Source: Ceratotherium simum simum
Taxonomy: Eukaryota > Chordata > Mammalia > Perissodactyla > Rhinocerotidae
Direction of reading: 5' to 3'
Length of the DNA stretch: 64,000 nt
Assembly (NCBI RefSeq): GCF_000283155.1
Contig: NW_004454179.1
Location: 7,636,005-7,700,004 of the forward strand
The notes under the pieces were generated by a model. That model did no database searches. It was not told the DNA's origin and saw only the letters and a program-made list of their open reading frames with translations. The translations under genes and the position numbers were made by a program. Positions 55,016-64,000 of the stretch are shown here, piece after piece. Every line of letters starts with the position of its first letter. The first letter of the stretch is position 1.

Positions 55016-56039
55016 TTCTGACCTTTTTTGTCTAGTTTTCTTTGAAGACAAGGTAGAATGCGATTTTAAGGACACAGAACCCTGTTTCCATGGAGTTGCT
55101 GAGATACGGCTCCTGAGTCTGTATTCCTCTAGCAGAGGAAAACACAGGTCCTCATTTCCAGCGTCCCAATGCTCTGAAAACCAAAAGTATTTTCATAACT
55201 CATTGACCCCAAAATCTGACCTGAACTTACAGTGATGTGAAGCTATTTGTAATCATCATGTGTCCCTCTAAGTGTGCATATTTGTTGCAGAAATATTAAT
55301 ATTTTGTTATGAGATGTTCCTCTACTAGGAATTATACAGTATTTGCACTGACTACTTCCCAAAAGCCGAAAAAATTTTGAATTCCAAAATCCTCTAGCCC
55401 CAAGGATTGGGATAAGGAGTGTGAACCAGCTTCTCTTCTTGGCCACGAGAGGGCAGCCCTGCTCTGTGTGTGCATCACTGCCCCCTGGGAGCCCTTTGAA
55501 CACTGGCTCCTTTAAGTGATGGATAAGCAAGCGGGTAGGATGGGTGGGGTGGGGAGCAAAGCCAGAAGAGTAGTCAAAAATCCTCACCTCAAGTGTTTTC
55601 AGGCTACAGGAAACTTTGGATGATGCGGGGAGCTCAAGATGGTTGGTCCAGCTGTTGACCCACCTCAGGATGGCTGGCCCATAGGGCTGAAGAGGCCAGC
55701 TGAGGAACTGGCACCCACTACTTTGACTGCAGACCCACTGCCCACCATGCAGGGCTGACCATAATAGCCTTCTCCCTGCTAGAGCTGGCCAGAGGCCAAG
55801 AAGCCTCTCACCTCGCCTGTGGATCAGGACTGCCTACAGTTGCTTCCATCTCCCATCTGACAGACTTTGGAAAAGGAGGCTTTGGCAAAGGGGTTCTACA
55901 GGATAGGGAGTGAGAAAGCAAAGGAGGCCAGCCTTCTTTTCTCCTTGGGAATGCCCCTTCCCTGCAATGAGCCCAACACCTCACCCCCTGGCTCCAGAGT
56001 ATCCATTTCCAGGTCCTTCCCTTCTGTGACGCACTCACA
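55016..56039. other. Tail-to-tail gap between PI4K2A and AVPI1
   Basis: About 1 kb without a recognisable gene or repeat. It could be extra 3' untranslated sequence if either gene uses a later poly(A) site. Confidence 0.5.
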
Positions 56040-56491
56040 CAGTTCTTGTTGCAATTGTTTTTATTTTGCTACTTAAACCACAGTTTCTTTGTGCTGGCCT
56101 GGCAGGGGTGTGGGACAGGCTGCTAGACCACAGGTTACATAGTAGCAGGGGGCTTAGGAGCAGGAGTGGTGAGATGTAGTCTGAGTGCCTGTCACTCGAC
56201 TCCTAGGGGAATATCATGCAGCCCGGGTATAGTGTCAGGTGGGGAAGGGCCAAGGCAGGAACATCACCATTTCTCCTCATTCTGGGGACGAACGGGTCCC
56301 ACATAGTGTAGAGCTCAGTGGACGCCTCCAGTCCTGTTCTGATTTGAGCAGGCCAGTGGCAGCAGTCTTTCGTTAACCCGTGTGGGGCTGTCTGCCTTAG
56401 TCTCTCTCCCTTCTTCCCCTCCCCCAGGTCTTTTGGCAAAAGTCCCTATGATTCCTGGGGAAGATACTGCTGTTCCAGCCCCTTCTCTGGA
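56040..56491 (-). other. AVPI1: AVPI1 3' untranslated region (end inferred)
   Basis: About 450 bases between the stop codon and a minus-strand AATAAA (complement of 56060-56065). A CAATTGCAACAAGAACTGTG segment follows where cleavage is expected. Confidence 0.6.
56060..56065 (-). terminator. Poly(A) signal AATAAA on the minus strand, probable AVPI1 3' end
   Basis: TTTATT on the plus strand, in an A-rich context on the AVPI1 strand (GCAAAATAAAAACAATTGC), about 430 bases after the stop. Confidence 0.65.
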
Positions 56492-56651
56492 TCAGTGTCT
56501 GATCTGATGGAGGTAGCTTGTGGTGCCTGGCTTCCTCCAGTTCCGTCGGATCCGGGTACTTGTCCTCCTAGAGTTCAGATACTGATCACCGGAAGCCATC
56601 TCCGTGGCACTGCTCTGTGGGTCAGCCAGTGGAGCTTGGGGCTCTGGGATT
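56492..56651 (-). CDS. AVPI1: AVPI1 last coding exon (C-terminal 53 residues)
   Basis: The acceptor is GTTCCCTGCAG. It encodes [17 protein letters not shown] through SYLHQIRH and a TGA at 56494-56492. Confidence 0.95.
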
Positions 56652-57910
56652 CTGCAGGGAACAAGTGTGTGATAGGACAACATCAACAGGAAGGACAGAA
56701 TGGGGACTACAGAGATTTTGGTCATAGTGAACTATTAAAACACTGGGGCAGAAGGAGACCAGGGCTCTGGTCTCGTCTCTGCTCTCTGAGAGAGCTATGT
56801 GACTTGGCAAAGCTTTCTGATTTCTCTTCTGTAAAGAGAGTTAGACGAGATCAGAGTGTGTGACACTCAACATTTCTCCATCTTCCTCATCCTGTACTCA
56901 CAGCAGACATCATTCATCAGTCATGACATGAGACTGGAGGAACCAAGTGTCCTCAGCAAGGTGTTTTAAGCAGGGATTACTAATCAATTGGAGTTACTAT
57001 GAGCAGTGACGCTGATTTGCTACCCCTGGACCTGATGATCTCAGAGGCCTGTTGAGGTCTAATTGTGGGCCCAGAGAAGGCAGCCGGAGGAATGGAGCCC
57101 AGAGTGTAGCCAGCAGTGGCTGGTTTAGGCCATGTGGTTCAGCTCCTTCTCGGGCTCACTGTTCCTGGCTGTCAGGGACCTAAGCAAAGAGGGGGGTGAC
57201 TAGGGAAAGTTTAAAGTTTCTCAACAATTTTTAACCCTTGATGCCTCTACAGTACTCTCCTGTGCTATATTCTCTGTAATCCCACAGCCAGGATTTTAAC
57301 CAGGCTTACTTTTGAATGGTACCTGTTCTACAACAGGTAAAATTTTTTCTTTTCCCAAACAATAGTCTGTCCCACCTGGCTGCAAAATGAAGTGGCACTG
57401 AAAGGCCGCAGGCACCTCCTCCCAGGGGAGTTCACAGGGTCATATATGACTGCAGAAGTAACAGCCATCTTTTAAGTGCCAACCACGTGGTAGGCAGTGT
57501 GTAGACCTTACAACAACCCCAATGGTAGGAACTTTACAGTAGCTCCAGGTCACACAGCCAGAAAGTGGTGGAACAGGCATCATTGTGCTCTTCTTCCCTC
57601 AGCCCTTCAGTCCTGGAACCTACCTGAGCCGGCTGCAGTGGTGTAGTGAGAGGCCCAGGGGTTTCTGCCTTGGGGGCCTCTTCCTACGCAGCCTCCTCAA
57701 GGCCTCCGCCACACGGTGGTCCCCCGCACACTCCCAGATGATCTGTGCCCGTTCCTCGGCCAGTTGGTCCCCACTGCGCTGAAACAGGCCCTGGATCTGC
57801 AGCAGCTCGGCGTCCTGGAAGATGTTGGCTGAGGCCTGCTTGCGGCCCCGTGCCTCAGTCGGGGCCTGCCAAGGGGGCGGTTCACTCACCACAGAGGCTG
57901 GGGTGCCCAT
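56492..57910 (-). CDS. AVPI1: AVPI1, arginine vasopressin-induced protein 1 (spliced, 148 aa, complete)
   Basis: Spliced from 57910-57624 and 56651-56492 (minus strand) with GT/AG ends and matching phase, giving 148 residues (about 147 in human). It opens [14 protein letters not shown] conserved helical core ([20 protein letters not shown] to [19 protein letters not shown]) leads into a basic [13 protein letters not shown] stretch. The second exon ends with IRRNWRK and SYLHQIRH. There is no signal peptide or membrane segment. The gene was named for vasopressin induction in kidney cells and reported to promote MAPK activation; its biochemical role is poorly known. An upstream in-frame ATG at 57937 is intronic, because the CTTCCTTCCTCAG acceptor lies between it and 57920. 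The gene converges on PI4K2A. Confidence 0.95.
56652..57623. other. AVPI1: AVPI1 intron between the two coding exons
   Basis: Unique sequence with an antisense MIR-like stretch at about 57460-57590 (GTGCCAACCACGTGGTAGGC, GGTCACACAGCCAGAAAGTG). Confidence 0.75.
57624..57910 (-). CDS. AVPI1: AVPI1 first coding exon (residues 1-95 plus two bases)
   Basis: The exon opens at 57920 after the CTTCCTTCCTCAG acceptor and the ATG lies 10 bases in (57910-57908). The donor is GTAGGTTC. It holds the conserved helical core and the basic segment. Confidence 0.95.
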
Positions 57911-58084
57911 CCTGGGTGCTCTGAGGAAGGAAAGCATGGAGAGACATCAGCTCAGCAGGCCCTTTCCAAACCTGGGGGTCCTGACTAAAGCAAGGACTTC
58001 CAGTGTTTCTGTTCTCTAGGAGCCAAAGTGGAGTAAGTCTTGACTTAAAATCACTAATTTCCAGGGCACCTTGGGGAAATAATA

Positions 58085-58320
58085 CTGATAATGATAGCCA
58101 AACTTCATTATAAAGTCCTTATGTGTCGGACACATGTATTATCTCACTGAAGAGTCACAGCAGCCTGTGAGGTAAGAATTGTTTATCCCCACTTTACAGA
58201 TGAAGAATATGACTCAGAGAGGTTAAATGACTTTCCTGCAGTCACAAAGCCTGTCTATGTGCAGAGCCGGGAGGAGCACCCAGGTCTGTCTGGCTCTAAA
58301 GTGCGTGCAGACCCCAGGAT
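58085..58320 (-). repeat. MIR SINE, antisense
   Basis: CCCCACTTTACAGATGAAGA, GACTCAGAGAGGTTAAATGA and AGTCACAAAGCCTGTCTATG are the MIR complement. Confidence 0.8.
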
Positions 58321-58344
58321 ACCCAGGTCCTCATGACAACACAG

Positions 58345-58520
58345 ATGCTGAAATGTGTGGAGCACTTAGCACGCATCCAGCACTGCTGTGAGAGCTGTAT
58401 TCACGTAACATCACTGAAATGGGAGCATAAGAGCCCTGTGAGGGAGGTACTTTTATCCTCATTCCACAGATGAGGAAACTCAGGAGCAGAATCCAGATCT
58501 CTCTGATGCTGAGGCCCAGC
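58345..58520 (-). repeat. MIR SINE, antisense
   Basis: GTGGAGCACTTAGCACGCAT and TTCCACAGATGAGGAAACTC are the MIR complement. Confidence 0.75.
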
Positions 58521-58539
58521 TCTGGAGCTCAGAAGTAAG

Positions 58540-58760
58540 CGAGGAGTTGTGGGGTTGGGCTACGCAGGTTGGAATCCCACTTCTGGCCCCCTCCGCCACT
58601 CACTGGCTGGTTGACCCGCCACGCCTCAGCTGCTTCCTGCGTAAACGTAACAGCTGTACTAGGACCTACGTCACAGAGTTGCCGTGAGGACTGAGTGAGG
58701 ACACAGAAGCGTTAAGAACAGTGCTCCATGTTCTACTGCTCTGCTTTTCCATCTATGAAA
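58540..58760 (+). repeat. MIR SINE, sense
   Basis: GCAGGTTGGAATCCCACTTC, CACTGGCTGGTTGACCCGCC and GTTAAGAACAGTGCTCC follow MIR. Confidence 0.65.
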
Positions 58761-59139
58761 TGGAGAAGAGTCATCCCACCTCCTATTTTCAAGACCCTGG
58801 GGTGAACCAAGTCCATGTGACAGTAAGAAACACACAGTATAAAACAGGCCAATCAGATCTAACCACAGTTCAAAGGACCACAGAGAGAAAGGTAGGGCAG
58901 AATAGGCTACAGGGTTAGAATATACTATCATGGCCAGAGGCTGAAATCGGTGAGAAAGTTCAGTAAAAGTTAGGCTCGTGTCGATGTCCCCCCATCATAT
59001 CCAGGAAATGAAAATTAAATTATCTTCCTTGGTTCTAGATAGTTCATTTTGAATAATAAAAGCATAAGAGGCTCACCCACCTTGTCCTTGTCTCCAGTAC
59101 AGCCTGAAAAATCTATGGGATTGGAAAACAGACCGGAGA

Positions 59140-59350
59140 CAAGTAAGACTAAGGAGTTTGGCATTACACAGAACTGGGTTTGAATCCCAGCTCTGCCACC
59201 TTCCTAGCTGTGACCTTACGCAAGTTGCTCAACCTTTCTGAGCCTGTTTGTTTAACTGTAAAATGGGGCTAATAACCACTTCTCAGGATTGTTGTAAAGA
59301 TTAAATGAGTCTGGTGTGGTATCAGGTACCCAATAAGAGCTAAATAAATG
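59140..59350 (+). repeat. MIR SINE, sense
   Basis: GGGTTTGAATCCCAGCTCTG, CTTACGCAAGTTGCTCAACC and TAAAATGGGGCTAATAACCA match MIR. Confidence 0.9.
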
Positions 59351-60060
59351 CAAATGCCCCTCTTTTTGGCCTTCTTGACTTTCGTACTTAGGTCAGGGGT
59401 GTGATGTGGACCCTCCTTTTCCTCCAAACAGTCTGGCCTGAGCCAGCGGAGGGCCTGTTGTGCTCCCTCACCCCTCACAGCCCCAGGCCCAATGGGGAAG
59501 GTCTGGTTGCTAGGCCAGACCTCATTCCACAGCTAGCTACAGAGACATCTGTCAACCAGTGACCGGCTTAGCGGGAAATAAAAGTTAAAATATATTTAAA
59601 TAAAAAATGAACATGCTCATTGTAAAAAACGCAAATAGAGCAGAATCTTATCAATAAAAGCATTCCCGGTTTCCTATCCTCAGCCCACTTGCGGAAGTAA
59701 CCCTCACTCTCACCTGCCTTTTGTTTTCCTGAGAGTCTGAGCCCTCTCCATCCCATTCAGACTCCCCAGATATGAGTGTCCCTCCCTTGCCCTCACCTCA
59801 GTAGCCACCCTCCTTATTCCAGTAATGTCCACACTCACCCTGTCCCAGTTTCTAGGCCTTCTATCATAAGAACCCCCCTCTCTTTTCAGAAGATTTAGTA
59901 ACTAAAATAAACCTGCAGAAGACTTGCAGATAAATCAACTTCATAAAAATTGTGCTTTTTATCTGGAAAATGGCAATTTTAAAATCATCCTCTCCTTAGG
60001 CACTCTTATGGGAATCCAGTTAAAACCTAATATGTGTGGTAATTAAACCCCCAGAGCTGG

Positions 60061-60250
60061 GGGTTGGTGTGGTGGCGTAGCGGTTAAGTTCACACACTCC
60101 ACTTTGGCGGCCCTGAGTTCACACATTCAAATCCCAGGTGCAGACCTACACACCACTCATCAAGCCATGCTGTGGCAGTGTCCCACATACAAAGTAGAGG
60201 AAGATGGGCACAGATGTTAGCTCAGGGCCAATCTTCCTCGCAAAACAAAA
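60061..60250 (+). mobile_element. ERE SINE, short copy
   Basis: GGTTGGTGTGGTGGCGTAGC head, one GTTAGCTCAGGGCCAATC module. Target duplication CAGAGCTGG at 60052-60060 and 60252-60260. Confidence 0.88.
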
Positions 60251-60339
60251 ACAGAGCTGGATGATATAAACATACTGTGACCAGAAAACAACAGTCACCA
60301 AGTCACACTTTCAGGCAGATAAAGAGAAATAAAAGCTAA

Positions 60340-60540
60340 CTATGGGGCATTTATTCTGTATCAGGCAATATGCATGATATCACTTCATCCTCAAAACAAT
60401 TCTAGGAATAGGCACTCTTAGCCTCATCCCAGTTCACAGAGGGGCAAAGGGAAGCTGAGACACAGATGTAAGGACCAGCGGCCCAGCCAAGGCCAGAACC
60501 TGGTCTAAGTGACTGCATGCAGCCTGTGCTCTTTAACTAG
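60340..60540 (-). repeat. MIR SINE, antisense
   Basis: GCATTTATTCTGTATCAGGC and ACAGAGGGGCAAAGGGAAGC are a diverged MIR complement. Confidence 0.6.
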
Positions 60541-60839
60541 AGTTGCCTTCATAGCCAAGCAGCTCAAAGCACGTTCCTTCCCAGCATTTCTGTGAGGAGT
60601 GCTTCACTATTCCCACCTAACTCACAAAGGGGGAAACCCGCCAATAGACAGAGAAGAACAATGAATTATCCCACACTCAGGCAGGGTGGGGTTGTGGAAT
60701 TTATTTTAATCTTCTCCCTAGCGTCAGGGCTATGTACTAGGTGCCAGGCTGCCCCAGTTTTGAACCCATGGCACTCTGAAGAGGAAGACCCCCGGCTTCC
60801 ACAAAAGAAATCTGGAACTGCAACCCAGCCCAGTGCACA

Positions 60840-60960
60840 GAGCACTGGCTTATGAGTCAGAAGAGTGGGTTCGAGCGCTAGTTCTGCCACTCAGGCACTT
60901 TACATTGCCTCTGTGTGCCTCTGTTTCCCTCTTACACCTGTAAGAAGAACCGGTTGATGC
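60840..60960 (+). repeat. MIR SINE fragment, sense
   Basis: GTGGGTTCGAGCGCTAGTTC, TGCCACTCAGGCACTTTAC and a GTGCCTCTGTTTCCCTC stretch resemble the tRNA-related part and core of MIR. Confidence 0.55.
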
Positions 60961-62852
60961 TGATGGTCTCTGAGGGTGTGTGCCACTGTTGAGAGTCAAT
61001 GATTCCATGATAAGACTAGGTCTGTACGGTAGCAAGGATGGGTTTGCTTGTCTGCCAGGGCCTAGGACAGGTCTGGCTATAAAAAGATGCCAGGAAACTC
61101 CCCAACCAGTAGCTCCCCTTCTCTTCAATCTTCCCTGGAGGCCAGACCCTTTTGCTGCAGTGGGCTGTGGGGTTAGGGTCTGGTAGAAGACAGAGAACTC
61201 ACTGCTCTAAAGCACTGTAGTGACCTAGGCTGGCTATAGCCAAGCCTGGGGCAGACTCCTAGGCTGGTGTGGGTGGTGGGAGAAGGGTAATGTCCCTTCT
61301 CTCAGACCAGGCAATCTCACCCTCCCTTCAGAGAGGATGGCAACAGGATCAGGCAGCAGCAGCTGCCTCAGGGAGGAAATGGCTTGGAGCCTGACTTCCC
61401 AGATAGTCCCAGCCACCTCTGCCAGGGCTGCAAGGCCCTGCCTCCAGCCTCCAGCCACCGAGTTACAAACAGTAAGTTACAAAACACACCAACAGGAAAC
61501 CATCTGGGAGAGTCTGAGCCTCCAGCCTCAACCTTACCCTCCATGAACCTCAGGGAGCCCTTGGCACCTCCAGATTTTGAGGCCCCTCACTCTTAGCTCT
61601 GCCTGTCACCTTGGGATTCAGACAACAGCGTGAGGCTGGGAATAAAAATAGGCAGACTTCAGGAAGGATTAGATGGTATACTTTGGGCAAACTCAATCAG
61701 AACACTTTTATTATCAGAGGAAACTTTTCCTGTCTCATTCAATGTGTTCAATAGGTACTTTCCCCCTAATTTCCTGGACAAGACCTGAATCCAGAAAAGT
61801 CAGCGTATACTTGGAACAATGGTACTTTTTAAAACTTGAAAATGAAACCATGGGGCTATTAAAAGACTACAAATGGATCTTTCATTTCAGAGCAGACATA
61901 AAAGTAGATAAGTGTGGGTCTGTGAACAAATGAGTAAAGACTAATTGCAAAATACTTCAATTTGACACTAAGGTAAAAATGAACCCCCAAAGTAAATACT
62001 AAACGTTGAAAATGACAAAGTTCAACTTGTTGTGAAGCAGGCAATAAACAAACCGTAGATCTCTAAGAAAGAAATATATTTAAAAAGTGTCTCACCATGC
62101 AATGAGTTTACAATATATAAATATGGTGCACAACTGAACAGTCTTTGTGATATACAAAGCTCTGTTCAGACAGCCATCCTCGCTGTGGTCTCAGGGAGGC
62201 GCAGGTAACCACGAGAGGCAGAACACACGTGTGAGCTGGGCGGCAACTGGTTCCTCACTTGGCTCACCCCCTTCTGATACCCCTGGTGATAATCTGTAAC
62301 TGAAGGCCGAGGCCTCTTGGAAAAGGAACAGGGGGCTCTGGCCCAAGGCCCAAATCAACACTTGTGGCCCTGGCCTTTGGCATGCACAGACATGCCACTG
62401 GAAAGCAGCCAAAATGTGTGGCTCCTCAATTGGGAAGCCTAGTCCAAATGGCCGCGTGGACCCTCCCACCCCGCAGGGCCTAGCCTCAGCCAGGCATGCC
62501 CGAGAGAACTGGACACACGCTGGCCTCCAAATCTGTGCCCCAAGAGGTGGAGAAAGGAACTGGGCCCTTTCTCCAGACCAATTCTCAGATATGACCTGGA
62601 AATAAATTGCTACTAAATCTAGGAATAACTCTTTTCAAGAGCTCAAGAACCCTGAATTCTGGCTGGGCCACGGATAACTGGGTGACCTTGGCAAGCCTTA
62701 GTGTTCCCCTGCCTCAGTTTGCTCATCATCAAATTGGTGAGAATATATAACCCTGAAGGGAATAAGGCAGATAAAGTACATGAAAGCAGCCACCCCAGTA
62801 TTTTACATCATGAATGAAGGACGTAAGGGAAAGGCTGTTTAACTACCAGGGA

Positions 62853-63101
62853 GGGGGCCTGCCCAGTGGCGTAGTGGTTAAGTTCACGTGCTCTGCTTCA
62901 GCAGCCGGGGGTTCACAGGTTCAGATTCCAGGCGCGGACTTACACACTGCTCATCAAGCCATGCTGTGGCAAGTGTCCTACATATAAAGTAGAGGAAGAT
63001 GGGTATGGATGTTAGCCCAGGGCCAATCTTCCTCAGCAAAAAGAGGATTGGCAACAGATGTTAGCTCAGGGCTAATCTTCCTCACCAAAAAAAAAAAAAA
63101 A
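62853..63101 (+). mobile_element. ERE SINE
   Basis: GGGGGCCTGCCCAGTGGCG head, two modules, A tail. The flanks AACTACCAGGGA and AAACCACCAGGGA are a near-exact target duplication. Confidence 0.92.
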
Positions 63102-63249
63102 AAACCACCAGGGACTAGAGTCATTGTCATTTTCATCATCACCACAGTCATGAAACTCCCTCAGAAGAGGCCTTCATTCTTGGGAGAAGAGGGCGAAGGG
63201 ACATGGATTCATCTGTGGACTTTTAAATCATAGCTGCCATTGAGGGTGT

Positions 63250-63470
63250 CAAGTGCAGATCAGCACTTTCAGACAGGTAATCTCTTTAATCCTCACAACA
63301 CCCCTATGAGGAGGCACTATCGTTATACCCATTTTACAGATGAGAAAGCTGAGGTCAGAAAGGTTAAGTTACTTGCCCAGAGTCACACAGGCGGTAGGTG
63401 ATGAGGTTGGGATTTGAAGCCAGGTAGTCTGACCCCAGCACCCACGCTCTCAACCACAGTTATTTTTGTT
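63250..63470 (-). repeat. MIR SINE, antisense
   Basis: TTAATCCTCACAACACCCCT, CATTTTACAGATGAGAAAGC and CCCAGAGTCACACAGGCGGT are the MIR complement. Confidence 0.88.
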
Positions 63471-63599
63471 CCTGCCAGATGGCTGGCGAGGTCTTCAGGG
63501 GAAAGAAGGACCCGGGAGGTTCTGAAACCTCTCAGAGCCTGCTATCTGCTTCTGCGGGTTATGGAAGGTGCAGGGATGGAAAGTCAGGTCTCCCAAGCC

Positions 63600-64000
63600 A
63601 GCCTCTGTGGCCTCGGCACTCCACGGCCCCGCGCGGAGTTACAGCGATTACTCACCACGCTGAAGGGCAGCGCCGACAGACCTCAAATCGGGATGGGGCA
63701 AGCTAAGATGCGCCCACCCCAACCCCTTCCACGGCCTTTCGAAAGGGCGGGCGCAGCTCTGGGCTTCCTGCTGCGAGGGTGCTCACAAGGACCAGGCGGC
63801 GTTCCCCGACAAGACGGGAGCTTGGGAGGGGGTATCTTGGCCGAGGTCACACAGCAACATCCCCAGCACGGGTCGGCCCCCGGGGCTCAGACGTGGCTGC
63901 TTCGCAGAGCGACGGGCCCTAAGTGGACCTGGGGCTTCGGGTCCCTGCGGGACCCCCGCTCTGACGGCCTGCCCGCCCGCTCCCACTGCAGCGCGAGCCG
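63600..64000 (-). promoter_or_regulatory. AVPI1: CpG-rich region, probable AVPI1 first non-coding exon and promoter
   Basis: The last 400 bases become GC- and CpG-rich. On the minus strand a strong donor, CAGCGTG|GTGAGTAATCG, ends a candidate exon at 63656. It would join the 5'-untranslated start of the coding exon at 57920. This is inferred from position and splice signal; the region could also belong to a divergent neighbour beyond the window. Confidence 0.45.

Larger units (their letters stand above)
57921..63655. other. Presumed AVPI1 5' intron
   Basis: Non-coding. Holds several MIR copies in both orientations, two sense EREs (60061-60250, 62853-63101) and otherwise unique sequence. No further exon is supported. 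Confidence 0.55.

Noticed and set aside
57911..57937. Upstream in-frame ATG for AVPI1 (nine extra codons)
   Set aside because: A strong acceptor (CTTCCTTCCTCAG) lies between it and the start at 57910, so the upstream ATG is in the intron.
60840..60960. Possible tRNA gene (GGTTCGAGCGCT box-B-like sequence)
   Set aside because: The flanking sequence follows MIR order and no cloverleaf can be drawn, so it is a tRNA-derived SINE remnant.

Overview
The window is nuclear DNA from a placental mammal. At least 18 tRNA-derived SINEs carry the ERE signature: a GGCCGGCCC-type head, a middle resembling GGTTCGGATCCCGGGCGC, repeated GATGTTAGCTCAGGG modules, an A-rich tail and 9-18 bp target duplications. 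ERE is confined to odd-toed ungulates, so an equid (horse or a close relative) is the best guess. Rhinoceros or tapir cannot be excluded from the sequence alone.

Layout. Four protein-coding genes lie in the order and orientation known from human chromosome 10q24: HOGA1 (+, only its last coding exon, 6687-6836), MORN4 (-, four coding exons, 13237 down to 10280), PI4K2A (+, complete, nine coding exons, 24636-52471) and AVPI1 (-, two coding exons, 57910 down to 56492). HOGA1/MORN4 and PI4K2A/AVPI1 converge tail to tail. MORN4 and PI4K2A diverge from two CpG-rich promoters about 4 kb apart, near 20.0-20.9 kb and 24.3-25.1 kb. The last 400 bases are again CpG-rich and probably hold the non-coding first exon of AVPI1.

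Gene content. I traced every coding exon of the three complete genes base by base; all junctions have GT/AG ends and keep frame. They give 479 aa (PI4K2A), 146 aa (MORN4) and 148 aa (AVPI1), all intact. The genes are not a functional unit. HOGA1 is a mitochondrial hydroxyproline-breakdown enzyme, PI4K2A makes PI4P on trans-Golgi and endosomal membranes, MORN4 is a small membrane/cytoskeleton adaptor, and AVPI1 is a small vasopressin-induced protein.

The remaining sequence is mostly transposable elements: two large antisense L1 copies (about 95-3240, and about 38195-44540 filling PI4K2A intron 4), the EREs, many MIR and L2 relics, two MaLR-type LTRs, a 374-bp solo LTR with exact terminal inverted repeats, a TA-flanked Tigger-like DNA transposon, hAT relics and simple repeats. 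I found no rRNA or intact tRNA gene, no CRISPR array and no prokaryote-like system. The more interesting points concern how repeats sit relative to the PI4K2A exons and promoter, and an RFX-type X-box in the presumed MORN4 promoter.
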